27,291 nucleotides of DNA from Apopatosoma sp963618495 (GTDB taxonomy: Bacteria > Bacillota > Clostridia > Oscillospirales > CAG-272). The stretch lies in contig CAVESF010000027.1 in NCBI GenBank assembly GCA_963618495.1, forward strand, positions 1-27,291. The letters run 5' to 3'. The position numbers and the translations under genes are program-made. How positions within the stretch are numbered: position 1 is the first letter of the stretch; each line of letters opens with the position of its first letter. Positions 7,572 to 15,476 of the stretch are shown one piece after another. The notes beneath the pieces were generated by a model. The model was not told where the DNA came from, made no database searches, and saw nothing but the letters and a program-made list of their open reading frames with translations.

Positions 7572-8838
7572 AAAAGACAGATTCAACAATTTCCTGAAAA
7601 AAGACGGCACGAAGTCCGTCGCCGCCTCACTGCTCTGTATACTCGGCGGCATGCTCGTCGGCTTTATAGTTCTGCTGATTCTTTCGATAACATCGAGCGA
7701 TATAGATATCTCCGAGGCTTTTTCGGGATTGGCTATCATCCTCGGCGGTCCGTTTGCCGCGGGAAGCGGAAAGGATGTGCTCTTCCAGTTCGGCGATATG
7801 CTGCTTGAGGCGGCGCCGCTCCTGATGACGGGTCTTTCCGTAGCCGTGGCTTTCAAAACGGGACTCTTCAATATCGGTGCGCCGGGTCAGTATCTTATGG
7901 GTGCCATGACATCGCTGCTCGTCGCGCTCTCCATCCCGACAACGCCGAATACAGCCTTTTTTGTATGGCTTCTCGCGCTTGTCGCGGGCATACTCGCGGG
8001 TATGCTCTGGGGAGCTATCCCGGGATTTTTCAAGGCGGTATTCAATGTAAACGAGGTTATCGTCTGCATCATGACAAACTGGATAGCCGCAAACGCTGTC
8101 AGCTGGGTATTCTATCTGACAGGCGACAGATTCATCAATATCGCCGAGACTAAGACAAAATTCATCCGCAAGACCATCACAAACGGCGTGGCAACTCCGA
8201 AATTCGGGCTGGACAAGCTTTTCCCGGGTTCCCATGTCGATATCAGTCTTTTCATCGCGATACTTTTTGCCATCGTGATATACATCATCCTGAACAAAAC
8301 GACTTTCGGCTATGAGCTGAAAGCATGCGGCTTCAATAAAAACGGCGCGAAATACGCCGGCATGAACGAAAAGCGCAATATCGTGCTTTCCATGATGATA
8401 GCGGGCGGTCTTGCCGCAGGCGGCGCCGCGCTCTGGTATCTGAACGGCGAAAACGATTTCCTATGGAATACATACAGCACTCTCCCGAGCGAGGGCTTCA
8501 ACGGTATCCCCGTCGCCCTGCTCGCAAGCAATAATCCGATAGCGGTTATATTCAGCTCGATATTCCTGCGGTATATCGGAAAGGGCGGCTTCAATCTCGC
8601 GGGATACACCGCTTTCAATGAATATGTATCCGACCTCATCGTCGCCGTGATAATCTATTTTGCGGGCTTCTCCAAGTTCATCAAGGATTTCATATCGGCA
8701 AGACAGGCAAAAAAAGAAGAAAAAGCTCACGCGGCGGAAGCGGCAGGCGCCGTGGCGACGGAAATCGCCGAGCGGCACGAAGCCGAAGCGGCAAGCGCAA
8801 ATGCTTCACAGACAAAAACAGAGGAGGGTGATAAGTAA
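7564..8838 (+). CDS. nupB: Nucleoside ABC importer permease 1
   Basis: A 424-residue polytopic membrane protein of the branched-chain/RbsC permease superfamily (BPD_transp_2), with about nine to ten hydrophobic segments. Family signature stretches include VAFKTGLFNIGAPGQYLMGA (about 98-117) and FGYELKACGFNKNGAKYAGM. The start at 7564 lies inside the end of the ATPase gene, behind a GAGGAAGAGGG ribosome site. After the last membrane segment there is an unusual cytoplasmic tail of roughly 45 residues rich in Ala, Glu and Lys, ending in KTEEGDK, which is longer than I expect for the family. The stop codon overlaps the next start by one base (TAATG). It pairs with the next gene to form the channel. 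Confidence 0.93.
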   Translation: MNKKDRFNNFLKKDGTKSVAASLLCILGGMLVGFIVLLILSITSSDIDISEAFSGLAIILGGPFAAGSGKDVLFQFGDMLLEAAPLLMTGLSVAVAFKTGLFNIGAPGQYLMGAMTSLLVALSIPTTPNTAFFVWLLALVAGILAGMLWGAIPGFFKAVFNVNEVIVCIMTNWIAANAVSWVFYLTGDRFINIAETKTKFIRKTITNGVATPKFGLDKLFPGSHVDISLFIAILFAIVIYIILNKTTFGYELKACGFNKNGAKYAGMNEKRNIVLSMMIAGGLAAGGAALWYLNGENDFLWNTYSTLPSEGFNGIPVALLASNNPIAVIFSSIFLRYIGKGGFNLAGYTAFNEYVSDLIVAVIIYFAGFSKFIKDFISARQAKKEEKAHAAEAAGAVATEIAERHEAEAASANASQTKTEEGDK

Positions 8839-9788
8839 TGGTATTTCTGCTTCAGAAAACTCTGATTTATTCCATTCCGCTACTGATAGTTGCTTTGGCG
8901 GGCGTTTTTGCCGAGCGAAGCGGCATCATCAATATCGCGCTCGACGGCATCATGATATTCGGCTCGTTTATCGGCGCGATAACGGTCTATCTTTTCCAGA
9001 GGGCGGATATCCTCGTCGGCACACAGTGGCTTTTTATCATAGCCATGGCTGTGGCGGCAATGGCGGGAGCGCTCTTCTCGCTTCTGCTCTCGTTCTCGGC
9101 TATCAAGCTGAAAGCCGACCAGACTATCGGCGGCACGGCACTCAATATGCTTGCCCCCGCCATCACTCTTTTCATCGTTAAAATATTCTTTATGCAGGAT
9201 AAGCTCGTTATGCCGAAAGATATCGGCTTCGTCATATTAAATGACGACCTCGGCAGTGTCGGCAGGGTATTTTTCGATAAGGCTTATATATCTACTTATA
9301 TCGCTGTCATAGTGTTTGTAATACTTTCCGTGCTTCTTTATACAACAAAGCTCGGACTTCGTCTGCGTGCCTGCGGCGAGCATCCGCAGGCGGCGGACTC
9401 CGTCGGTATCAATGTAAAGAAAATGCGCTACCTCGGAACAACCGTTTCCGGTGCGCTCGCGGGCATGGGCGGCTATATCTACATAGCGACGACGGCGGGC
9501 GGCACCTCCGAGGGCACTGTTGCCGGCATGGGCTTCCTTGCTCTCGCCATCATGATATTCGGAAACTGGAAGCCGCTTGGCATCGCGCTCGGTTCGCTCA
9601 TGTTCGGTTTTCTCAAGTGTCTCGGCGTAGTTTCTTCGTCTATTCCTTTCTTCAAAAATCTCGGACTTCCGATGTATTTTTATAATCTTATTCCTTATGT
9701 CGCGGTGCTTGTGGTGCTTGCCTTTACCTCAAAGAGTTCCCGCGCGCCGAAGGCAGAGGGCATTCCTTATGATAAGGGGATGAGATAA
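8838..9788 (+). CDS. nupC: Nucleoside ABC importer permease 2
   Basis: This 316-residue membrane protein is the second permease of the importer, again of the BPD_transp_2 family. It has the hallmark segment AERSGIINIALDGIMIFGSF (about 26-45) that corresponds to the NIG motif of the partner, a KADQTIGGTALNML loop, and the LGLRLRACGEHPQAADSVGI cytoplasmic coupling loop that contacts the ATPase. About eight to nine hydrophobic segments are visible. It starts at the TAATG junction with permease 1 and ends 2 bp before the phosphorylase gene, so uptake and breakdown are made from one message. Confidence 0.94.
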   Translation: MVFLLQKTLIYSIPLLIVALAGVFAERSGIINIALDGIMIFGSFIGAITVYLFQRADILVGTQWLFIIAMAVAAMAGALFSLLLSFSAIKLKADQTIGGTALNMLAPAITLFIVKIFFMQDKLVMPKDIGFVILNDDLGSVGRVFFDKAYISTYIAVIVFVILSVLLYTTKLGLRLRACGEHPQAADSVGINVKKMRYLGTTVSGALAGMGGYIYIATTAGGTSEGTVAGMGFLALAIMIFGNWKPLGIALGSLMFGFLKCLGVVSSSIPFFKNLGLPMYFYNLIPYVAVLVVLAFTSKSSRAPKAEGIPYDKGMR

Positions 9789-9790
9789 TT

Positions 9791-11080
9791 ATGAGAATGT
9801 ATGATATCATTCATAAAAAGCGTTGCGGGCTGGCGCTCGATGAGGAGGAAATACGCTTCTTTATCGAGGGATATACCCGCGGCGATATACCCGACTATCA
9901 GGCGTCGGCGCTCTGCATGGCCATCTGTTGTCGCGGAATGACGAGCGAAGAGACGGCTGTCCTGACCGATGCGATAATGCGCTCGGGCGATGTCGTAGAC
10001 CTCTCAATGTTCGGAGATTTCTCGGTTGATAAGCATTCGACGGGCGGCGTCGGAGACAAGACCTCGCTGATAGTCGCGCCTGTTGTCGCCTCACTCGGCG
10101 GCAAGATGGCAAAAATGTCCGGCAGGGGACTCGGACATACGGGCGGCACTGTAGATAAGCTTGAGTCAATCGCGGGCTATCGCACGGCGATGACGAGGGA
10201 AGACTTTATCGATACCGTGAAAAAAGTCGGCGTCTGCGTAGTCGGGCAGAGCGGAGACCTTGCTCCCGCCGACAAAAAGCTGTATGCTTTGCGCGATGTG
10301 ACCGCAACCGTAGATTGCGTGCCGCTCATAGCTTCGTCCATCATGGGCAAAAAGCTTGCCGCAGGTGCGAAGTCTATAGTGCTCGATGTCAAGGCGGGCA
10401 GCGGCGCTTTCATGAAAACGATCGACGACGCGAGAAAGCTTGCCGATGAGATGATAAGAGTCGGCGCCATGTGCGGCAAAAATGTCCGCGCACTCGTAAC
10501 AAATATGGATATTCCGCTCGGGCATAACGTAGGCAATTCGCTTGAGGTTGTCGAAGCGGTGCGCGTGCTTCGCGGCGAGCAAAAGGGAGATCTTTATGAA
10601 ATTTGTGTGGCGCTCGCTTCAAATCTCGTCTCCATGTTCAAAAATATTCCTGTGGAAGAAGCGCAACTTTTGATTGCCAAGTCGATAGAAAGCGGTGCGG
10701 CTTTTGCCAAGATGAAAGAATGGATAGCGGCGCAGGGCGGCGATGTTTCCATGATAGAGGATACATCGAAACTTCCGAGAGCGCCCTACAGCAGAGATAT
10801 AGTGTCGCCCTGCGGCGGTTATATCTCGCATATGAATACCGAGGGCATAGGTCTTTGTGCTTCGCTACTCGGCGCGGGCAGAGTAAATAAGGGCGACAGC
10901 ATTGATTTCGGCGCGGGCATAGAGCTGGCAAAGAAAACGGGCGATTATGTCTGCAAGGGCGAAAAAATCGCCACGCTTCATACTTCAAACGAAGAGCTAT
11001 TTGCCGATGCGGAGGAAAAATTCCTCTCTTCGCTTGAATTTTCGGATGAAGAGACAGCAAAACCACAACTTATTTTTTGA
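9791..11080 (+). CDS. pdp: Pyrimidine-nucleoside phosphorylase
   Basis: The 429-residue enzyme splits uridine, thymidine and deoxyuridine with phosphate, giving a base and (deoxy)ribose-1-phosphate. The phosphate loop KHSTGGVGDKTS lies at 81-92 and the family signature SGRGLGHTGGTVDKLE at 110-125. The pyrimidine-binding region YALRDVTATVD...SSIMGKK follows, then the C-terminal alpha/beta domain with an FxAGIELAKKTGD lipoyl-like segment. Length matches Bacillus Pdp and E. coli DeoA (thymidine phosphorylase), and the two cannot be told apart with certainty from sequence alone; Pdp is the common form in Bacillota. It begins 2 bp after permease 2, with a GGGGATGAG ribosome site, and uridine kinase follows after 15 bp. 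Confidence 0.94.
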   Translation: MRMYDIIHKKRCGLALDEEEIRFFIEGYTRGDIPDYQASALCMAICCRGMTSEETAVLTDAIMRSGDVVDLSMFGDFSVDKHSTGGVGDKTSLIVAPVVASLGGKMAKMSGRGLGHTGGTVDKLESIAGYRTAMTREDFIDTVKKVGVCVVGQSGDLAPADKKLYALRDVTATVDCVPLIASSIMGKKLAAGAKSIVLDVKAGSGAFMKTIDDARKLADEMIRVGAMCGKNVRALVTNMDIPLGHNVGNSLEVVEAVRVLRGEQKGDLYEICVALASNLVSMFKNIPVEEAQLLIAKSIESGAAFAKMKEWIAAQGGDVSMIEDTSKLPRAPYSRDIVSPCGGYISHMNTEGIGLCASLLGAGRVNKGDSIDFGAGIELAKKTGDYVCKGEKIATLHTSNEELFADAEEKFLSSLEFSDEETAKPQLIF

Positions 11081-11095
11081 TAGCAGGACGGGAAA

Positions 11096-11722
11096 ATGCA
11101 TAATATAATCGTTATCGGAATAGCAGGCGGCAGCGGAAGCGGCAAAACTACGCTCGCCGACAAGATAATAGAGCATTTCGGAGATGATATCGCCATCGTT
11201 CATCACGACAATTATTACAGAGGCTATAAAGACCTCTCATATGAGGAACGCTCGAAAATAAATTTTGACCATCCCGATTCTTTTGAAACGGATTTGATGA
11301 TAGAGGATATCAAAAAGCTCAAAAACGGCAAAGCTGTCGAATGTCCCGTTTATGATTATACTATCCACAACAGAAGCAGTGAAACGGTGACTGTCGCGCC
11401 ACGTTCCATAATACTTGTTGAGGGAATCCTGATTTTTTCCGATATACGGCTTTGCAATCTCATGGATATAAAAATATTCGTTGATACGGATGCGGATATC
11501 CGTCTCATACGCAGAATAAGACGCGATATGAAAACGCGTAGCCGCACGCTTGAATCGGTGCTTTCGCAATATACAGCAACTGTCAAGCCGATGCATGACC
11601 TTTATGTGGAGCCGAGTAAAAGAATGGCTGATATCGTCGTGCAGGAGGGCGGAAATAACGCTGTCGCTTTCGATATGATAGTAAATCGCCTCGAGGCGCA
11701 TATCGGCCGCGGCAACAAATGA
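11096..11722 (+). CDS. udk: Uridine/cytidine kinase
   Basis: A 208-residue kinase that phosphorylates imported uridine (and cytidine) to the monophosphate, trapping it for salvage. The P-loop GGSGSGKTT is at residues 11-19. Other family motifs are HHDNYY (about 41-46), NFDHPDSFE (about 60-68), the substrate-binding PVYDYTIHNR, VEGILIF and the lid arginines in RLIRRIRRD. It is the last gene of the importer operon: 15 bp separate it from the phosphorylase gene and a clear terminator follows. It competes with Pdp for uridine, so the operon both breaks down and salvages pyrimidines. Confidence 0.95.
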   Translation: MHNIIVIGIAGGSGSGKTTLADKIIEHFGDDIAIVHHDNYYRGYKDLSYEERSKINFDHPDSFETDLMIEDIKKLKNGKAVECPVYDYTIHNRSSETVTVAPRSIILVEGILIFSDIRLCNLMDIKIFVDTDADIRLIRRIRRDMKTRSRTLESVLSQYTATVKPMHDLYVEPSKRMADIVVQEGGNNAVAFDMIVNRLEAHIGRGNK

Positions 11723-11741
11723 ACAGAAATAACAAGGAAAG

Positions 11742-11768
11742 AGGAAATTCCGCGGGAATTTCCTTTTT
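11742..11768 (+). terminator. Rho-independent terminator of the nucleoside operon
   Basis: AGGAAATTCC and GGAATTTCCT form a perfect 10-bp stem around GCG, followed by TTTTT. It lies 20 bp after the udk stop codon. Confidence 0.85.
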
Positions 11769-11785
11769 GCGTATCGCGCACCAAT

Positions 11786-11856
11786 AAGTTTTTGCCCGCC
11801 TTTTGGGGAAGGCGGCGCGAGCCGTCGTTGGCGACGGTCGCGCTCCGCAGAGCGCG
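11786..11856 (+). repeat. Three-hairpin intergenic repeat, copy 1
   Basis: The first 32 bases (11786-11817) match the reverse complement of 15359-15390 at 30 of 32 positions. The unit holds three hairpins in a row: CCGCCTT/AAGGCGG, then CCGTCG-TTGG-CGACGG (11822-11837), then CGCGCTC-CGCA-GAGCGCG (11839-11856). It sits between two terminators in the udk/antiporter gap and carries no gene. It looks like a small dispersed, non-coding repeat. Confidence 0.7.
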
Positions 11857-11961
11857 AAATCTCCCACTCTGCGTTTTCTTTTTGATAGCTTTTTCTTTCG
11901 TGGCGGCGAAAACTTTATTGAGAGCAGGCAAAAATATTATTACAAAAGAAAACCGGGCGCA

Positions 11962-11990
11962 AAAAAGCGACGGATGAGCCGTCGCTTTTT
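11962..11990 (-). terminator. Terminator of the antiporter gene
   Basis: A 12-bp perfect stem (AAAAAGCGACGG with CCGTCGCTTTTT) around a 5-base loop, ending in T-runs on both strands. It lies 2 bp beyond the antiporter stop codon and would also stop any plus-strand read-through. Confidence 0.85.
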
Positions 11991-11992
11991 CA

Positions 11993-13315
11993 TTATTCCT
12001 TTTTCTCCCCAGTTTTCACTATCGGGAGTTCTTCCGTTTCATCGGAAGCAGGCTGTGCGTTTTCTCCTGCTGCAACTGCCTCTGCGGCTTTTGCCGGCGG
12101 AACTGCTGTCCGCTTTTCCTCGCCGCGGAGCGTGCATGTCTTGAATATCGCTATTTTTGCGCATCCGGGACCGATAAGCTCATAGAGCACGGACGACGAA
12201 AGCACTATCGTCATAAGCAGGCTGCCGATATCATCAGGCAGTATTCTCTTTCCGAGATAAGCAAGACCTATAGCAACACCCGCCTGCGGAATCAGCGCAA
12301 GACCGAGATATTTGCGTATCGTTTTATCTTCATGCGTGATAAGGCAACCGAGATATGCGCCCGCATATTTTCCGATGATTCGCACGAGAAAATATACTAT
12401 ACCTACCACGCCGAAAGCACCGAGTGCCGTAACATCAAGGTTTGTGCCCGACATTACAAAGAATATCGACATTATAGGCGGTGTAAATCTGTTTATCTGC
12501 TTATAAAGTTCCTTATCGAGCGTCATATTCATATATACCGCGCCGAATACCATGCATGAAAGAAGCGGCGAGATATCGAAAATCGAGCAGAGACCGGAGA
12601 GCCCGAGCAGCAGAGCCACCGCGAGAATAAGACGGTTATCATCGCTTCTGTGGGTAAGAAGCTTTGCGAGAATCAGACCGAAAACGGCGCCGAGTATTAT
12701 CGCGGCAAGATTATATGCAATCGGCAGGAGCACGCCGGAAGCGGAAACGCTTCCCTCTCCCATAGCGCCGATGACGGATGCGGCGGCACTGAAAACAAGC
12801 AGGCAGACGACATCGTCCAACGCCACGACCTGCAATAGTATGCTGACAAATTTTCCTCTTGCATGATACTGATTTATCGTCATCATCGTGCTTGCGGGAG
12901 CCGTCGCCGTCGCGATAGCGCCGAGCAGGAGCGCAAGACCGAGGTCGAGTCCACAGGCAAAATACATCACGACAAAGACTATCAGACCCGCGAGCAAAGC
13001 TTCGAGTACCGTTATAACGATGACTCCCCAGCCCGTCTCACGCAATGTATCTTTCTTGAAAAATCTGCCGACGCCGAACGCGATGAACGCAAGCGCGATA
13101 TCGCTGAAGAAACTCATACCGTTTATTATACGCACAGGTATGAGATTGAGCAGATGCGGGCCTATGATTATGCCCGCTATTATGTATCCGCTGACATTCG
13201 GCAGCTTGAGAAGCTTTGTTATTCGCGTCATCAGGAAGCCCGCGAGCAAAAGTATGGCTAAAGATAAAAGAATTGCCGTTCCGTCCGGCAATTTATCGAG
13301 TATGCAATCAAACAT
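11993..13315 (-). CDS. CPA2-family cation/proton antiporter (Kef/NapA-like)
   Basis: A 440-residue integral membrane protein predicted to exchange Na+ or K+ for protons. It has about 12 hydrophobic segments. Family features are the LKLPNVSGYIIAGIIIGP stretch near 36-53, the unwound-helix motif ATATAPASTMM (about 135-145) and the acidic pair LDDV at 166-169, which in CPA2 carriers supplies the ion-binding aspartate. There is no RCK/TrkA-N domain; instead the last 45 or so residues are a polar tail rich in Ala, Glu and Pro. Read divergently from the LysR gene, which may control it. The ribosome site is weak (AAAGG about 14 bases from the ATG). The exact ion cannot be told from sequence. Confidence 0.85.
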   Translation of the reverse strand: MFDCILDKLPDGTAILLSLAILLLAGFLMTRITKLLKLPNVSGYIIAGIIIGPHLLNLIPVRIINGMSFFSDIALAFIAFGVGRFFKKDTLRETGWGVIVITVLEALLAGLIVFVVMYFACGLDLGLALLLGAIATATAPASTMMTINQYHARGKFVSILLQVVALDDVVCLLVFSAAASVIGAMGEGSVSASGVLLPIAYNLAAIILGAVFGLILAKLLTHRSDDNRLILAVALLLGLSGLCSIFDISPLLSCMVFGAVYMNMTLDKELYKQINRFTPPIMSIFFVMSGTNLDVTALGAFGVVGIVYFLVRIIGKYAGAYLGCLITHEDKTIRKYLGLALIPQAGVAIGLAYLGKRILPDDIGSLLMTIVLSSSVLYELIGPGCAKIAIFKTCTLRGEEKRTAVPPAKAAEAVAAGENAQPASDETEELPIVKTGEKKE

Positions 13316-13351
13316 TTTTTTGGAATATGCCTTTCATTATATAATCAAAAA

Positions 13352-13373
13352 CATACCGCACGAAAACGGTATG
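13352..13373. promoter_or_regulatory. Inverted repeat in the antiporter/LysR divergent region
   Basis: CATACCG (13352-13358) and CGGTATG (13367-13373) form a perfect 7-bp dyad with an 8-bp spacer, about 37 bp upstream of the antiporter start. A minus-strand TATAAT lies between it and the gene, so it is placed like an operator. Confidence 0.4.
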
Positions 13374-13403
13374 AGAGGATAATCTGTTTATAATTATATG
13401 GTC

Positions 13404-13452
13404 TTGACTTTCTCTTGATAATATGATACAATACTTTTTGCATAAATGCAAA
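13404..13452 (+). promoter_or_regulatory. LysR promoter with palindrome at the transcription start
   Basis: TTGACT (13404-13409), 17 bp, TACAAT (13427-13432) with an extended TG. The perfect palindrome TTTGCAT-AA-ATGCAAA (13437-13452) covers the expected start of transcription and contains a T-N11-A pattern typical of LysR sites. A further dyad ATAAAT-TTC-ATTTAT (13473-13487) sits just before the ribosome site. Confidence 0.6.
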
Positions 13453-13500
13453 TTATTTATTTTTGGATAACCATAAATTTCATTTATAAAGGAGAAAATG

Positions 13501-14400
13501 ATGCTTGATATAAAACTTGAAACACTTCTCACCGTAAATGAGAAAAAAAGCTTCACAAAAGCGGCAGAGGTGCTTTCGCTGACCCAGCCCGCCGTTAGTC
13601 ATCACATCGCCATGCTCGAAGAAGATTTGAAAATAAAAATCTTTCACAGGAGCAGAGGAGAGATAAAACTCACGCCGGAGGGCGAAATTGCCGTCAAATA
13701 TGCGAAACGCATCAAGGCGCTCTATGCCAAAATGCAGCAGGAGATAGCCGATGAGGAAAAGCAGATGACTAAAATCCGCGTCGGCATAACGCACACTTCC
13801 GAGAGCAATATTATAGCAGAAGTTCTGGCTAAATACGGAAATCAGACAAGCGGCATCAGCATAACAATTATTACTGATTCGATAAATAATCTTTATGATA
13901 TGCTTATGAATTATGAGCTTGACATTGCGATAGTCGAATGGAATATCAACGATTCGCGCATAAATGCGCGTCTGCTCGATACGGACTATCTCGTCTGCGT
14001 CATGTCCAACAACAATCCGCTCTCGAAAAAGAACACCGTCACGCTCGCCGATATCAAAAAGGAAAAAATGATACTGCGCCTGCCCAATTCGGGTACGCGA
14101 AATCTTTTTGTTTCGCATCTCGAGAGCATCGGCATGAGCATAGACGATTTCAATATAGTGCTCGAGGTCGACAACATAGCGACGATAAAAGACCTTGTGC
14201 GAAAAGACCTCGGTGTTTCCATCCTTGCTCACAGCGCCTGCATGGACGAACTGAAAAAGGGCAAAATCACTGCCCTGCCCATAGAAAATCTGAGTATGAT
14301 ACGCGGCATAAATCTGCTTTATCACAAAGATTTCGGTCATGACGACATCATCCGTTCGATAACGGAACTTTATAATGACACAGCGAAGATATACAGATGA
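13501..14400 (+). CDS. LysR-family transcription regulator
   Basis: The 299-residue protein has an N-terminal winged helix-turn-helix (about 3-62, with FTKAAEVLSLTQPAVSHHIAMLEEDLKIKIFHR) and a C-terminal effector-binding domain (about 90-295). Its ligand is not predictable. The GGAG ribosome site is 6 bases before the ATG at 13501 and only 3 from an ATG at 13498, so I prefer the later one. It is divergent from the antiporter, the usual layout for a LysR target, and is followed closely by the MTA/SAH nucleosidase gene, which has its own promoter. It probably represses its own gene through the palindrome at 13437. Confidence 0.92.
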   Translation: MLDIKLETLLTVNEKKSFTKAAEVLSLTQPAVSHHIAMLEEDLKIKIFHRSRGEIKLTPEGEIAVKYAKRIKALYAKMQQEIADEEKQMTKIRVGITHTSESNIIAEVLAKYGNQTSGISITIITDSINNLYDMLMNYELDIAIVEWNINDSRINARLLDTDYLVCVMSNNNPLSKKNTVTLADIKKEKMILRLPNSGTRNLFVSHLESIGMSIDDFNIVLEVDNIATIKDLVRKDLGVSILAHSACMDELKKGKITALPIENLSMIRGINLLYHKDFGHDDIIRSITELYNDTAKIYR

Positions 14401-14415
14401 GATTTCGCGTATCTA

Positions 14416-14444
14416 TTGACTTATATGTAAGATTGTGATAGTAT
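14416..14444 (+). promoter_or_regulatory. Promoter of the MTA/SAH nucleosidase gene
   Basis: TTGACT (14416-14421), 17 bp, TAGTAT (14439-14444) with an extended TG. It lies directly after the LysR stop codon and about 34 bp before the nucleosidase start. Confidence 0.6.
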
Positions 14445-14477
14445 ATGGCTGAAAGTCGCACGTTGCGGAGGAATGAA

Positions 14478-15170
14478 ATGATAGGCATAATATGTGCTAT
14501 GAAAATAGAGACAGCCGAGCTTTTTTCGGCAATGACCGAGACAAAAGAAGAGATGCTCGCGGGCATGAAATTCATCTCGGGCAAGCTGGACGGGTTTGAT
14601 GTCGTAGTCGCCACCTGCGGACCCGGCAAGGTTTTTGCGGGGGTATGCACGGAAGCGATGATTCTGCGTTACAAGCCGAGTCTGATAATCAACAGCGGCA
14701 TCGCGGGTTCGCTTTCGCCGGAGCTTCATATAGGCGATGTCGCGATAGCGGACAAGGTCTGCCAGTATGATATGGATACATCGGGTTGCGGCGACCCTGT
14801 CGGCATGGTGTCGGTAGTGAATATGGTTTATTTTCCCTGCGATGAAAAAGCGATAGAAGCCGCGGTGAAAGCGGTGAGCGAAATGAAGCTCGATTATCGC
14901 ATCGGCACGATAGCTACAGGCGACCGTTTCATTGCAAGCGCCGCGGAAAAAGAGAAGATAAATTCGGTTTTCCCCTCAATATCGTGCGAAATGGAGGGCG
15001 GTGCCGTAGGGCATGCCTGCTATATAAATGAGGTGCCGTTTTTCGTCATCCGCGTGATTTCGGATGAGGCGGACGGCGGCGCGCCCGACGACTATGAGGA
15101 ATACGCGCACTCCGCGGCGAAAAAGTCCACGGAAATAATCCGCCGCGTGGTGCGGAAAATATCGGCGTAG
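14478..15170 (+). CDS. mtnN: 5'-methylthioadenosine/S-adenosylhomocysteine nucleosidase
   Basis: This 230-residue cytoplasmic enzyme hydrolyses MTA, SAH and often 5'-deoxyadenosine to adenine plus the thio-sugar, recycling products of SAM use. The catalytic residues are visible: E11 in AMKIE, the EMEGGAVGHAC segment with E173, and D196 in ISDEAD. NSGIAGSL is the conserved glycine-rich loop. I start at 14478 because GGAGG lies 6 bases upstream; the frame extends 11 codons further but overlaps the -10 box. It is a distant relative of the nucleoside phosphorylases to the left, but uses water instead of phosphate. It is transcribed alone, with no partner gene for methionine recycling beside it. 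Confidence 0.93.
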   Translation: MIGIICAMKIETAELFSAMTETKEEMLAGMKFISGKLDGFDVVVATCGPGKVFAGVCTEAMILRYKPSLIINSGIAGSLSPELHIGDVAIADKVCQYDMDTSGCGDPVGMVSVVNMVYFPCDEKAIEAAVKAVSEMKLDYRIGTIATGDRFIASAAEKEKINSVFPSISCEMEGGAVGHACYINEVPFFVIRVISDEADGGAPDDYEEYAHSAAKKSTEIIRRVVRKISA

Positions 15171-15476
15171 GATGAAAAAGGATATTTTCGTGTTTTCAAT
15201 GAATTAAGCAATACAAGCTAAAACCCAAGTGCATCCACAGACAAAATAAAAATATATATCCATCCAGTCAGCGCACAGACAAAACCCACGCCCGCGCCCA
15301 AATATCGATACCCTGTCTCGGCGACGCGGAACGCGAAAGGGCAGCCTGCCCTTGTCCTCGCCGCCTTCTCCAAAAGGCGGGCGAAAACTTTAACGGGTTG
15401 GCGAAAGATTTATTATAGCGAAAAAATTATTGAAAGCAAAAACAAAAGAATATATATAAAAAAAAGGAATAAAAAA
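15171..15476. other. Intergenic region with repeat copy 2 and possible pepT promoter
   Basis: This gap holds no gene that I can support. It contains the second copy of the three-hairpin repeat (15325-15390) and, near its right end, a possible promoter TTGAAA (15430-15435), 17 bp, TATATA (15453-15458), whose start would leave a very short pepT leader. The rest is AT-rich with no other evident structure. Confidence 0.5.
15325..15390 (-). repeat. Three-hairpin intergenic repeat, copy 2 (inverted)
   Basis: Inverted relative to copy 1. It shows the conserved CCGCCTT/AAGGCGG hairpin (within 15359-15390), then moving left a hairpin AAGGGCAG-C-CTGCCCTT (15337-15353) and a short CGCG-GAA-CGCG stem (15325-15335). 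Only the first hairpin is conserved in sequence; the other two differ but keep their place and pairing. Confidence 0.65.

Noticed and set aside
6597..7871. Long open frame of 424 codons on the minus strand
   Set aside because: It lies opposite the ABC ATPase and permease 1 genes, which have clear motifs and ribosome sites. The minus-strand product has no recognisable domain and arises from the codon pattern of the plus-strand genes.
13480..14340. Minus-strand open frame of 286 codons over the LysR gene
   Set aside because: It is antisense to an unmistakable LysR protein and shows no family motif or ribosome site.
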